This document shows, piece by piece, positions 11,201 to 22,868 of a DNA stretch of 64,000 bases. The stretch's first letter is position 1. Each line of letters opens with the position of its first letter. The translations under genes and the position numbers were made by a program. The notes beneath the pieces are model-generated. The model did not search any database and was not told the origin of the DNA. It saw nothing but the letters and a program-made list of their open reading frames with translations. Source of the stretch: Emergomyces orientalis (Eukaryota; Ascomycota; Eurotiomycetes; Onygenales; Ajellomycetaceae); NCBI GenBank assembly GCA_002110485.1, contig MOWL01000047.1, forward strand, positions 744,001-808,000. Reading direction: 5' to 3'.

Positions 11201-13822
11201 CGCAGGCCTCCCTGCACTGGTCACAGGAATTGCCTCGTCTCAGACCGATGGTCCTCTTTTCCGTCAAATCATTCATGATACTCAGAATATTGCTAGCTTA
11301 TGTGCATCTGCGAGTGCTAACGGGTCAGATATCAAATTACCTCAGGTTCATGCCCTAAATTGCCTTAAGGATATTTTCACCAACACGAAACTGGGCCCGT
11401 CGACAGAAGCCTATGTCATGCCGTGCTTAAAGATCTCGGCCGAATGCTTGGGATCGAAAATGTAAGCCTCCCCTCAAGTTTGGTTTTTAAACTTGGCTAA
11501 AATTTGGGAATAGGTGGGCAATTCGTAATTGTGGATTGATGCTTTTCAAGGCTCTAATGAATCGAATGTGTCGTTTTAAGGCAGGATGCAGCGCAGGCCT
11601 AGGTGGAGATTCCGGATCTGAACCCGGAAGCAGGATCGTTTTTCAAAAGTATCCCGGCTTAATTGAGCTATTGGCGCAACTCCTGCAAGATCCCATCCCA
11701 AGCCAAAAACAAGAGACAAGCGCCCAATCATGGGAACTTTCCATAAAAACAGAACGAGTGTTCCCAGCCCTGGAGCTAATTGGAGAGAAGGTACCGTCAC
11801 TTTCAGGGGAGGAAGAAAAACTTCTAAGGACCCTTGTATTCGAGCAGTTTCGAAGCCCTGTGTGGGGCATCCGGGAACATTCAGCGCGGATATATGCTTC
11901 CCTCCTTAAACATGAAGAGATACTGGCGACAGTTTGTCAGCTTTCCGCAATTACCCACAAACATGGCGGACAGAATCAGATCCACGGAACGGCATTATGT
12001 ATTAGATATGCTTTACAGAGACTCTGGGTTTCCTCAAGCGGATATTGGCTAGGTACGAAGCATCATCTTTCTCGAAACACATGTTTGCTTATGCTTTATA
12101 GATGACTCCGGAACAGCTCTCGTTAGTGTAAAAGAAGCTTGTCGAAATCTATTTCCGCACGCCAAGTCTCCGTTCGTGCAGGCTGCATTAGTCGACATAC
12201 TTAATGATGCCATTGAGGCGGGCATCCGCTGTGGCCTTGAAGGTTCGTGCTATCACTATTTAGAGAGTGACGCTAAACCTGCTGACTGAATATTAGATGC
12301 TGTCGTACCCCAAATCAATGCAGTGTTGGAAGAACATGGGCTTTTCGATATACTTACTGATCTGGTTTCGGAAGCGAAGGCCGCTACACCCATTCCCAGA
12401 TCTTCGTTTCTGCTCTTAAAAGCACTTTCTATCTCGAAAACTAGCATTATCCTAGCACGGAATTCAGCATTAGGAGATCTAGTGGTGTTTATAAGTTTGA
12501 TCTCAGAATTAGACACTGATACCGCCTGTTGGTTACTGAGCCATATTCACTGCAGTTTCAGCTCTCATAAACGGTCTCATATACAGAGAGTAAAGTTCTA
12601 CATTACAATGATTAAGGGCGCCCGGTCTCAGCAAATGCAACTTACCATTACCTCCAATCTAGCGGACGACTTAATGTCTCTGTTTGAAAAGCATTCCCAA
12701 ATCCCCGACGAATTCGATTTTCTACAACAATGGGTTGTATCTGCAGGTATTCCGGACACCAATGACGGTGTCAGCATATGGAATCGTGATATGGTTAATG
12801 CGACATTACGACTGCGAGGGTGCTTCTTGGCACTGAGAATGCTGTCATTCGATGTCCCTGAAGTTTCTGTAGAGTTCAGAACAAGTCTGGATAAATGGGC
12901 TCAAAGCCTACGTTTCGCTATTGGTGATGAAATTGTGTGTTGTTACAGAATATTCCTTTCTTAGTCTAATTTGTGCTAATCAAACCCTTAGGAATTCTCT
13001 ACCCGCCATGCAGCTGCTGTCTCAATGAAAACTTTCGTTTTGGGATTGAAAATAAGCAAAAGGCATTCGATGATTAAGCCCTTTATACTAGAATTATATC
13101 TTGTTTTATATGGCATGCTGAACGATGATGATGAGGACATTAGACATCTTGCGTCTCAAGCAGGGTCCATACTCTTCTCGCTTCAATCTGATAGCACAAC
13201 TCAAACCACAGCATTACTCCCACTCGCCGCTAGCTCGAAGCTGGCTGATATGCTTGTTGACAATTTTACTAACTCCATTACACTGTGTGCGGAAGCAATG
13301 GGTAGATTTCTCGGACTACCCATCAACTACTCAGGCTCTAAAGCCAACGATACCACAACTCTCACTCCTGTTTCTAGGCTCCTCGCTGAATTTAAAACTG
13401 AGAGCACAGTTCTGTTCCAGGAAGAAAAGCAGAATTTGTTTGTTGAAGACGTGCGGGAGGTTGAGACATGGGCCAAAGTTCTATCACGATTAGTAGTGGT
13501 TCCGGGAAACACATACTTCATTCTCCGGTTCTACTCCTGGGTCGCTGATGGTCTTTGCGCGTTGATTGAGGGAACGCGAGAAGCCAGTGGAGATGGTGTA
13601 TTAGGCTGGATATCAGATCCAGATGTTTTTACCTTGGGCATTCGAGTAATTCAGGGCGCGAAAATTCTCCTCCTTGTACCTCCATCTGAAACTTTGGTCT
13701 TAGACAAAACCCTGATCCGTCAAAGACTGGAGAATTTGTGGAACCAGGGTGAAAAAATTAGGATGCACCATTGTTGGTTATCCCTTCTGAGGACAATAAT
13801 CGATTGCAAGGAATGCTCCTAA
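8243..13822 (+). CDS. TRM732: TRM732/THADA-like protein (DUF2428 armadillo-repeat tRNA methylation cofactor)
   Basis: In yeast, Trm732 partners the methyltransferase Trm7 to 2'-O-methylate position 32 of tRNA anticodon loops; the human homologue is THADA. Ten exons keep one open frame: 8243-8418, 8483-9447, 9501-10518, 10581-10814, 10868-11099, 11151-11461, 11514-12052, 12102-12242, 12297-12934 and 12992-13822. All nine introns are GT-AG and 51-64 bp long. The product is about 1694 aa, made of helical repeats throughout. The family hallmark WAIRNCGLMLFKALMNRM starts at exon 7 (about residue 979), rebuilt across the intron 6 splice. The start is the first ATG in frame. Intron 5 is only 51 bp, but the frame demands it. 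No truncation is seen. The symbol is by family resemblance, not by alignment. Confidence 0.86.
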
Positions 13823-14340
13823 CAGAGCTGTGACACTCATACTTTTTGTGGAAGAAAGGTAATTCTTCTGTTTGTGGTTTTTTTCTTTCATTAATATTAC
13901 GTTTTTTTTCAGCTGTCGAGGGTAAATTCCTTTTGCTGCTCGTTTTCATTTATCTACAACACATTTAAATCGCGGCAGCTCCCCCTTTGTTGCTGGGCGA
14001 AAACTCCCTGTTTATTATTTGTTTGATATGAATTTCGTTTCCCCTCAGCTTAAAGCCAGTAGCCACCCAAGTGCCCTCTTGACCATATATTTGGTATGTT
14101 TTTGCACCCCTGAAGCTTTTTGCTTCCACAATGTACCATACTACTTGCTCACGGGATGGTAGAGTTTTACTTTGTTAAGCATCCAACGTTAGCCCCTGAG
14201 ATAGGTGCCACTGAACCACGTCCTGAAAACGGTATTGAGCAAAGATCTTTTGACACCTCGCACAGCGGCGTATTGCATCATTTTACCTCTGGCATACAAG
14301 GTCGCTAAATAGTTCGAGATCCAGGCGCTCCACTCAAGTA
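13823..14340. other. Intergenic
   Basis: The 3' flank of the TRM732-like gene and upstream region of the next ORF. No gene is seen. Confidence 0.55.
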
Positions 14341-15012
14341 ATGCAGCCATACTCAACGCTCTCAATATCTCATCCGCAGAACTACCCCCTCAACTTGAGG
14401 GTGACTCTACCCCATAATATAATGCGGCCCAACCATGCCATCGTTCTCATACTCATCTTATTACCGGTATTCGCATTCATCGTGTATAGAGTGGGCATCC
14501 ACCTCGCCCTCGTGTTCTACCACAATGTTGCGATAAACAAAATTATGCTAGAGGCACGTGAAGTAGAGGAAGCCGTCGATGCCCAGGAAACTGAGGCAGC
14601 TCAGGTTACCAATCTACCGCCCTCCAATGCACCGCCTCCCGCTGCTCCCCCTGCCCCCCCTCCTGCTCCTCACCCAGCGCAACCCCCGCAACCTTCGCAA
14701 CCGCCCGCCAACGGACAACCAAGTAGTGCTGGACAACCGGCGGATGCACAACCGGGAAATGCAGGGCAAACAAACCCACCGCAACCAGCAAATGGGAATG
14801 CGAAAGGGAATGGAAATGCAAATGGGCAACCAGAAAATGGAGCGCCAGCCAGCGGACAACCAGCTTATGGGCAGCCAGCTAACGGGCATCCCGGAAATGG
14901 AAATGGGCAAGGGCACGGGAGTGGGAATGGGAATGGACAACCAGCCAACGGGCACCCTGCGAACGGAGCGGGAGCTGGGGGAGCACCCCCCTCAGCTAAC
15001 GGTCACCACTAG
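14341..15012 (+). CDS. Small predicted membrane protein with Pro/Gly/Asn-rich repeats
   Basis: Unrecognised 223-aa single-exon frame. One strong membrane segment is visible (AIVLILILLPVFAFIVYRVG, about residues 33-52). A short acidic stretch follows, then a low-complexity tail from about residue 95: a Pro/Ala run, then many copies of units such as PANGQP, GNGNG and PANGHP. Met28 (14422), directly before the membrane segment, is an alternative start. A second nearby gene (15776) also encodes one membrane helix plus a disordered tail. Function is unknown, and the tail may be a surface-exposed or disordered region. Confidence 0.55.
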   Translation: MQPYSTLSISHPQNYPLNLRVTLPHNIMRPNHAIVLILILLPVFAFIVYRVGIHLALVFYHNVAINKIMLEAREVEEAVDAQETEAAQVTNLPPSNAPPPAAPPAPPPAPHPAQPPQPSQPPANGQPSSAGQPADAQPGNAGQTNPPQPANGNAKGNGNANGQPENGAPASGQPAYGQPANGHPGNGNGQGHGSGNGNGQPANGHPANGAGAGGAPPSANGHH

Positions 15013-15775
15013 CTGCAAATTGCTTGTACGTTGGTATATTTTCACGCATGCTGGTGTTGATACCGGGATGGGGCCGCGGATGTATCTGATTGTTTAGAAG
15101 CAATTGGGGGCGGGAGAGGTACTAATACTAGCACCGTTTGCTGCAAAAGCAATGGCATTGATGTGTATGCGCGTGGAGCCTTTACAAAATCAACATCCTA
15201 CATGCAAACTTCACTTGTTTGTTTCTGTTCTGATAGTAGCCGCAAACATTTGTAGTACTGGTCGTATACACTCTATCCAAATATCCAGTCGCAATCAACA
15301 GTCCTGGAAGAGGTTTTCTTTCTCCTTTTATGCCACTCTCAAAAATTTTACTTTCTTTCACTGTAATGATTAGCGGTTCCCACGTCAATTCCTTTCTTCA
15401 TGCCCATTTGGCAAACTTTCTATGTTTAGAGGAAATTCGAAGTCCCCTCCCTGTTTGTTGGTCGTTAAGTCCGCTGGTGTTATTCGATGATTATACTCTA
15501 CGTAGACACCTCCCCCTTCTCCTCGCCAAATCCCTCCGTGACTTCCACCGCAGATCACATTGCAGATACTTCAAATTCCTGTGGGTAACTAACGATCTCT
15601 CTTTTCTTCATTTCCGTTCAAGAACTGTAGTTATATCTCCCGCCAGGATTCAAGCCAGGTACAGATCATACATGTTACCAATGTCAATTTCAAGGTCATC
15701 TCCCATAAGCCCCAGTGCAGCCAGCCATCACAGCGCAAGAACGGTTCGCGCCAACTCCGCCTGCTCTTCGGAGTC
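15013..15775. other. Intergenic
   Basis: About 760 bp. A 167-codon frame at 15330-15833 runs into the next gene out of phase and looks non-coding. No supported gene. Confidence 0.5.
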
Positions 15776-16588
15776 ATGGCAACGCTTATACCCATATCAA
15801 CCTCTTCTCATACAACAGATAAAGGGCAATTAGAATACGAACCCGACGGAGGCTGGCATTCCTGGACACCCGAGGAGCAAGGTGGCATCCTCGCAGCGTC
15901 AATATTAGTGTTCCTCTTTCTCTTCGGATTGACTTTATTCGTCTCACTTCGTGTCCCAAAACGGCATAGAGAACACAGAGTTGCGGATGTAGAGCGGGGG
16001 GATCGGGAGAGACAGCAAAGAAGGGATAGCCAGAGAGAGGCGAGGAAGAGGGGCGCAGCTACGTTAGCATCAGCGCCACAGACGCTGCCAGGTCCTCGAC
16101 CTCAACAAAAAAGAGATACATACGCATCTGCTGCAAGAGACAGCGGCAGCCAGAGAGTTACAAGGAGGCTTAGTTCCAATGAGCGCCGCCATTTGGTACC
16201 TGATAGACATCGAGGGAGGAAGCGGGAATCAACGGGAAGATCTTACGGCAGAGATCGACACGAGCAAAGGGGTGAACAGCGCTCACGATCGTGTCCAGAT
16301 CCACGAGATCAGGCGCCTTTTGAGGGGAGAGAAAAGCTTAGTGGCGAGCGATCACATTGGGACAGAGGGCAAAGGCCTCGGGAAAGTATGGTAGTCTGTG
16401 ATGGGAGTGATGAGACGCTCGAGAAGCGGTTCTGGAGTGATTCCACCAACAGCTATGCTGATGGTGACCCGGTGCCGTCCACGCGAAAGGGAAAAGAGAA
16501 GGCGAGATCGCACCAGCGTCACCGGAGCGAGGGGATAATGCAAATTGAAAGGCCTCCTCGCCACATGCGGTCGTATAGTGTGGATTAA
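15776..16588 (+). CDS. Predicted single-pass membrane protein with basic tail
   Basis: Unrecognised 270-aa single-exon frame starting at ATG 15776. A short N-terminal part contains YEPDGGWHSWTPEEQGG. One membrane helix follows (about residues 38-58, ILAASILVFLFLFGLTLFV). The long cytosol-like tail is very rich in Arg, Ser, Glu and Gln (REHRVADVERGDRERQQRRD), and the protein ends in RSYSVD. The tail resembles disordered RS-type sequence and could be heavily phosphorylated; that is inference. There is no signal peptide, so the helix would act as a signal anchor. Confidence 0.55.
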   Translation: MATLIPISTSSHTTDKGQLEYEPDGGWHSWTPEEQGGILAASILVFLFLFGLTLFVSLRVPKRHREHRVADVERGDRERQQRRDSQREARKRGAATLASAPQTLPGPRPQQKRDTYASAARDSGSQRVTRRLSSNERRHLVPDRHRGRKRESTGRSYGRDRHEQRGEQRSRSCPDPRDQAPFEGREKLSGERSHWDRGQRPRESMVVCDGSDETLEKRFWSDSTNSYADGDPVPSTRKGKEKARSHQRHRSEGIMQIERPPRHMRSYSVD

Positions 16589-18596
16589 GCATTCATGACA
16601 ATGTGATGCTGATCTCTGAAAATGGGTGTACCGGGATTGTGCCTTCTTTTTACCCGCATATACAATTGTATTTCTCCTATCTCTCCTAGCGTTCGCATCT
16701 GTACTTCAAACTTATTTCCCCTTGCTCCTAGCATAAGAGCGTTAATTATTTAGAATCGAAAATGGCAATAGATAACTAGGCTTCTGATTTATGGAACTAA
16801 ACTGCAATGTTTACCAATAACTGGATTATGCAATTTGATATCTGACTGAAGGTCTCTTCAGAAGCGGACAAGAGCCTTTCTAGCCCTTTCAACAGCAGGA
16901 TAGCCACTTAAGAGCAAATTTCGGACCTCAACAGACGGCATTGAGAAGGCAATGGCAAAGGGGCAACCACAAACACCTCATATGTATGGGTATATTGCTT
17001 GTCAGCAGGAACGGAAACCCTTTAAAACACCTATCCCTAACAAACTGCAATAAAACATGGTATCGCCTGGTTGGTTCCGTTTTTCTGGTGGTAACTGCCT
17101 CCTGGTATAGATAGGAAAATGCAGATATGTATATAACTTGATATACCTCATAATAGACACAGACCGTATTTGAAAACAAAGGGGAATAAAGGAAAAGATG
17201 GGGGATCAAGCCATATCGAGACCATTGGTAACCCGCACCAAAGGGAGATATATCGGATTTTTATTCTGGTGAAAACGTGAATATGTTGAATATCAAAGCC
17301 ATGGTATTATACGCGTTCATCGCGCTTCCCATGTTGCTTTTTTCATCAAAAATCTGGGCATGTGCATACGAAACACGCAATTTGGTTGCCAGCAATGCCG
17401 CCCTACTGATGAAAACGATGACTTGGAGCTTCAGGTGCCCGCATCACCACATCTCCGGAACACTGCGAGAGAACACCCAGGACCCGGGTCCGGCCAAAGC
17501 GAGGGAGATAAGGAACAGAACGAAGAGCAAACTGCACCGTGAAATGTTAATTCGGGGATGGCAGACGAGGCGCCAGAGGCATCGCATGGCAGGCAAAGGA
17601 GCACGAGTGCCCGTTCGAGGCTGAGAATCATCAAGTCCGCGACGGTCGCTTACAGTATGTATCCCACGCCTTCTTATGTAGCGGGATCAAAGGATATGCT
17701 AAAATTCGTTATAGTTATGTCCTTGATAGCTCAGATATCCAGGAAGAGGGAACCAAGCAACCCGGAAATCCCGGAGTAGTTAGATCATTGCCAGCACCGC
17801 CGACAGCATAAGAATGATGATCGTGTAGAGAGAAAACGCATTTTCAGAACTCGACCAAAAGCGGTCCACGAGCGAAATACGTTAGAATGTTGGCGATAGG
17901 CCCAAGCAATAGGCGGTGACAAAGCGGAGTTGCGATCGATCAAATGCCCTTGTATAATCGTGGATAGCCGCTATGGCACAGGAATCGAGTTTGCCACAGG
18001 CATATTTGGCCGGAATTATTGTCATTGGAGGGATACTGATAGCGACGAGGTTATTTAATTGTGCAGCCTGGAGGTCTGCTTGTAACTAAGGTTGGTATTG
18101 AGACCACCGAAGAGTAGAATAAACTATGAAACAGTTAGCATTGCAATGGAATCATTTATCGTTAGTCTCTATTCTTCAAACGCGGTCGATGTAAAGAACC
18201 AACAGCAGCGTGGAACCGTTGGAAGCTTTATTTGATAAAATTGACGTTGTTGCAGCGGTAACTAGCTAGCTAAAGTAGTATGTATCCCTTGAATCCGTGG
18301 TGGTAAAGTGTTTGGTGACGTTGTGCAGCCAAGAAATGCGAAATGCGCCTCATCAAGCTGCAACATCCGAACCGCTAACCACCCAACACACATACATCCA
18401 ACATCCAACTGACATCCAAGCCAGCATCTTGCTCCAAGCTTGCTCCAAGCTTACACTACATTAGACATACGCTGCTTTTCACGGTGGACTATATTCTATC
18501 CCGTAGTTTTCCCGATTGCAATTCCCCTGTTCATGCTTCCTGTGCCCAAGGTCTTCGGCTGAATCTCTCTGGAGATACTGTGCCTGCTCCAACAAG
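16589..18596. other. Intergenic, with one doubtful small gene
   Basis: Two kilobases between the basic-tail gene and SNX41. Only the doubtful small gene at 17360-17811 is seen. The last ~250 bp should hold the SNX41 promoter and 5' UTR and include repeated words such as CATCCAAC and AGCTTGCTCCA around 18395-18455. Confidence 0.5.
17360..17811 (+). pseudogene. Possible small gene broken by one in-frame TGA
   Basis: A frame from 17360 (possibly entered by splicing at the CAG ending at about 17412) encodes a hydrophilic stretch (CQQCRPTDENDDLELQ) and stops at a TGA at 17540-17542. After five codons the same frame continues at ATG 17558 (MADEAPEASHGRQRST). It splices from 17654 (GTATGT) to 17735 and ends with TAA at 17809-17811. 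Alone, the second part would be a 57-aa protein. Either one gene has gained a stop codon or there are two small frames by chance. No family is recognised. Confidence 0.25.
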
Positions 18597-20912
18597 ATGT
18601 GGAACGACGAGGATAACAACCCATATGGATCCTTTGATCGCCATCAGGATGATGCCGCAACTGATCCTTTCCTTGAAGGGCCTGCGTCTTCCAGTGAGAA
18701 ATTACTCCTATTCCCGCTCATACTTTCTAGCGGATACTCCAACTAACCCGATACTCTCCCAGCCTTCGAAGCTCCCTCCACCCCGCAATCCACGTCCTCG
18801 AGCATAGACCCTCCTCCGGATTATGTATCCCGATTAGACAGCCCAACCAACGATGATGCCGACCAAGAGTACGAAACGGGAGACTATGCGCATGCCGAAG
18901 AAGATCAAAGCTATCCTCGAAAAAAGGGGGTTTACCAAAGCCGCATAGAGCAGATCCTCTACGAGCACCCAGAGCTTCCAATCCTCATCACACATGCGGG
19001 CAAAAACCACGAGAGCGGAGGCAGCTTTATTGTTTATACAATACGAACGGGGGTACGTGCATGGCTGGGAGAATGATGCTTTTGTTCTTATTATTCTTGT
19101 TTTCACCTGACAAGGCCAACCTACAGGACCTAGAGGTTCGACGTCGATACTCCGAATTTAGCTCTCTACGCGCTACCCTCACTAATCTTCATCCCACCCT
19201 CATCATCCCTCCCATACCAGAGAAGCATACAATGGCAGATTATGCGGCGAAACCCACAAAAGCTAAGGAAGATAGCTCCATTATCGACTTGCGAAAACGC
19301 ATGTTAGCAGTCTTCCTGAATAGATGCCGCCGGATGAAGGAAATCCGGGAGGATGGAGTTTGGTGGAGGTTTCTAGATCCAAATGCAAGCTGGGTTAGTG
19401 CATCCGTCCGATGAAAATGTCGCAAGCTGTCATATGAATCCAAGTGTCTAACCTCCGTACAGACCGAAGTACTTCATTCACATCCCGTCTCCTCCATTCC
19501 CAAAAACAACCTGAAAGCACCTCCGCTCGACCCCGCCAACCCGAAGCCCGCACATGCCTGGCTTCCAATTCCCTCATCATCCGCGAAGCTGAAGTCATCT
19601 TCAGCCACCTCTCCGTCTCCCTCAGACCATGCTTCGTCAGGTCCAGGGAACGGGCCTTTCCTGAACCGGTTTCCCCCAACGTCTCGCAACCTAAGTGAAC
19701 AAGATCTAGACCCATACTTCGTAAATTTTGAGGCATCAACCCGTGAGCTTGAATTATTATTGCAAGGAAATATCGAAAAAGTAAACCGGCGCACGCTGAC
19801 CCATCTTTCATCGCTTTCTGCGGATTTAATGGAGCTTGGCGCCCGGTACAATGGATTTTCCCTCTCTGAACCTTCTGCCACGGTTGCCGCAGCGATAGAA
19901 CGAATTGGACAGGCAGCCGATACCTCGTATATTGAGACAGAGGAGCTCTCTTCTACACTGGGTGCAACTTTCGCAGAACCAATGAGGGAGAGTGCGCAGT
20001 TTGCCGGCGTCGTCCGAAACGTTCTTCGCTACCGTGTCCTGAAGCGAATCCAGCAGGAAATGACACGGGATGAGCTCAGCAAGAAAAAAGCATTGCTGGA
20101 CTCCCTAGAACGGAGCGAGCTGGAAGCCAAAAGGATCGAGCAATATCTAAACCGCACGGGGAGCAGCACCACACCCACGAAACCAAGAAGGTCACTCTCT
20201 GAGTTGTCCGCACCCAGTATCCCGGAAACGGGAACTGCTAAGGGAACGAGATCAAATGCTGAAGACACCGCGTCGATTGACTCTGATTTCCCACCGGGGC
20301 CAGGTGATTCTCCGCAGCCATCCGCATCGCAGGGCCTGCCTCAGAGAACTCTCGACCACCCCCCACCACCTTCACCAGGTCACCGTAAAAGCCCCAGCGG
20401 TAACTTCGTGACGAATAAGATATTTGGACGAATTAGCCATGCGGTTCATGGATTTGTTGATGTTGATCCGGAGAGAACCAGGAGAGATCAGATTGGGAAA
20501 ACCAAGGAGAATTTGTTGCAAGTTAGTTTCTAAATCTGTCAACCGTATGACCACTTCAAAAGAAAATGTTATACTGACCGCGCTATTCCTTTTTTTTTTT
20601 AACCAGTTGGAGCAAGCTCTCGAAATATCCGAGAAAGATGTCAAAGATGCTAGTTCCGGTGTCTTGCAAGATCTAAAACGTTTCCAAAAAGAAAAGGAAG
20701 ACGATCTACGACGGTATATGGTATGTTCCATCCGCTCATCTTCAATTATGTTTCTTTTTTTAGCTTGTGAGATGTTCTTGTTCTTATTTAACTTTGATAT
20801 CTTCACTTCTTTCCAGGTATCCTATGCCCGCTGCCACCTGGACTGGGCGCGGAAAAACCTTGAGACATGGACCGAGGCGAAAGAGGAAGTGGACAAGATT
20901 GTTATCCACTGA
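18597..20912 (+). CDS. SNX41: Sorting nexin-41 (PX-BAR protein)
   Basis: Binds phosphatidylinositol-3-phosphate on endosomes and acts in retrieval of cargo to the Golgi; the Snx41/Atg20 group also serves selective autophagy. Six exons: 18597-18693, 18763-19052, 19127-19393, 19463-20521, 20607-20720 and 20817-20912, all GT-AG and in phase, giving about 640 aa. The N-terminus MWNDEDNNPYGSF is typical of the fungal SNX41 family. The PX domain covers roughly residues 90-215, with the lipid-binding RRRYSEF at 134-140. The remainder (from about 260) is a helical BAR-like region split by a Ser/Pro-rich insert (about 420-500). An alternative acceptor for intron 2 at 19113 would add four residues. ATG20 is the nearest alternative identity. 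Confidence 0.9.
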
Positions 20913-22868
20913 GTTGTTTTTCGAACTACAGTAACCCTATCTTCATGAGGCGGGTTTGTGCCGCTGTTTTATAGCCGATCAACGCCCGGGATCTAGTTAA
21001 GCGAAATGCGTGTTACTTAACGCCGGGCAAATTGTTTAAATCTTTCTATTCCTTCAAAAAAAGGAAGCACCAGCCTTGATTATTTCCAATGAACCTAAAT
21101 CTAATTTTTATGAAAAAAATGAATGAGGTTGTGACTTTGCATGCCAGGGGCCTCGTTTGCAATGCTCTCGCCTGCCTTGTTTTTTATTTATTTCGTTATT
21201 TATATATTCTTTGGAACACGTCTTCATACTTTACATGGCAACAAGAAGAACCCTTTCCTTTCTCAACAACCTCTGTGTCATATATATATATATTTTTTGG
21301 TTGGTGACTGTGTTTTATTAACTATGGAGTCAAATGGAGTATAGAGCAGCAGGGGAAGGTAGAAAAAGGCCTGGCCCATCACTTCCCACTCTTTATACTT
21401 TCAGGTACTGATTATTTTTTCTTTTTTTTCCTTTTTTCTTTCATTCATTTCCATTTCTTATTGAAGGATGCTCTAAATCAAATAAAAACTTTTGACTTGA
21501 TTGGCGAGCATCAGCAAAAATACACGTAAAGACATTTTTGCATCAAAGCCTAATCGCTCCACTATATTATTATGTAAATCCCAACAAATAAGTAGGTAGT
21601 AAGTAATACTACAAAGAGAATAGAGTTGGGTCCTCTTTATTACATCTACGGAGTACATTCCAAGCCAGTCAATACATGATTACCAAAAATGGAGTCTTAA
21701 ATGAGATGAGAGTAAACTGTGATGCAGCAAGGCACAGTGAGTCGGTATTATGTGTGACGAGGGAAGAAGAGACAACTTCTGAGGTTATGGTTGAGGTAAG
21801 GTATGGTAAATGGATTTGACTTACCGTACAGAAACGAGGCTTGGTTTGCCCTGCTGCCTGTAGCGATGATGTTATGGTGATCCAAAAAAAAATATCATTA
21901 TTGTTCTTCCCCTACATCCACAGACCACAAGCTGCAAACCACCTACCTAGGTATTATTATTGACATACCCTGCATCTGGCCATCCTGCGCAGAACTGGCC
22001 TCTTGATTTTGAGAACTTTGAGCCATCCATCATCTATCATGAGGCCTTAAGCAAAAGGGTGCATGCGTGGCCGTGACCTTGGCATTGGACCCGGGTTGTA
22101 AATAGTTAATAAGTTTGCTGAACCGGTGACTGTTTGTGTTTGGGCAGTTACAATACCCGCATTTACAGTACCCAAATACTTGCTTACGCTATACTGACAC
22201 CGTTCTCCTCCTCCCATCCCTCCTCCATCTTTGCTACATCTCTCTCACCCTCACCCTCTTCCTCTTCCCCCTCTTATTCTTCTTTCTCCCTCCCTCCTCT
22301 CCTCGGTTAGCAATCCAGAGCTGCCACAGCCCGTGGTCAGCTCACTTTCACCACGTCTTCTTCAAAGAGACGCAAGGTTGCAGAGCGCAAAGCTGGAGCC
22401 CGTGGCCGCCCTGCCTGTTCTTCTCGCCAAAAGAACAATCCGTCTTCTACATCCCGATCCTCCTCCAGGCTAAGGAGACATAGCAGCAGTCGTCGTCGTC
22501 TTTCTGCCTTGTCCACAGCCACTTCTCCTAGCAGTACTGCGGATACTACTCTTACTACTTCTTCTACTAATACCACTTCTGCTTCTACTACTCGCACTCT
22601 TCCCACAACTACCCTTACAAGTACTTGTCCAGGGCCCACTCTCCCAGACTCAATTTATAACAAGAACAACCCCGCCTCGACTTCGTTTGGCCCCCGATAC
22701 ATTCCCCCTCACCTTCAACCCGAAGTCCGTCGTCGAAAGAAGCCGTGCTCCCGCAAACAAAAACTTCGATCCGCTACTCCTGGTTCCCCAGATACCGCTG
22801 CCAGCTCTCCGACCGCTGCCTACGCTGAACTCAGCTTAAACAGCCACGATCAGCCGGCCCTTGCAGGT
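20913..22868. other. Intergenic and probable 5' region of UBP12-like gene
   Basis: AT-rich 3' flank to about 21700, then a C/T-rich stretch at 22200-22310. From 22311 to 22868 the UBP12 frame is open without an ATG (Ser/Thr/Arg-rich), so it may be a 5' UTR or an extra coding exon joined at the TTAG ending at 22310. No other gene is seen. Confidence 0.5.

Noticed and set aside
17277..17624. 115-codon frame with hydrophobic start (possible signal peptide)
   Set aside because: Its later part is Arg/His-rich and reads like the wrong phase of the neighbouring hydrophilic frame; no support.
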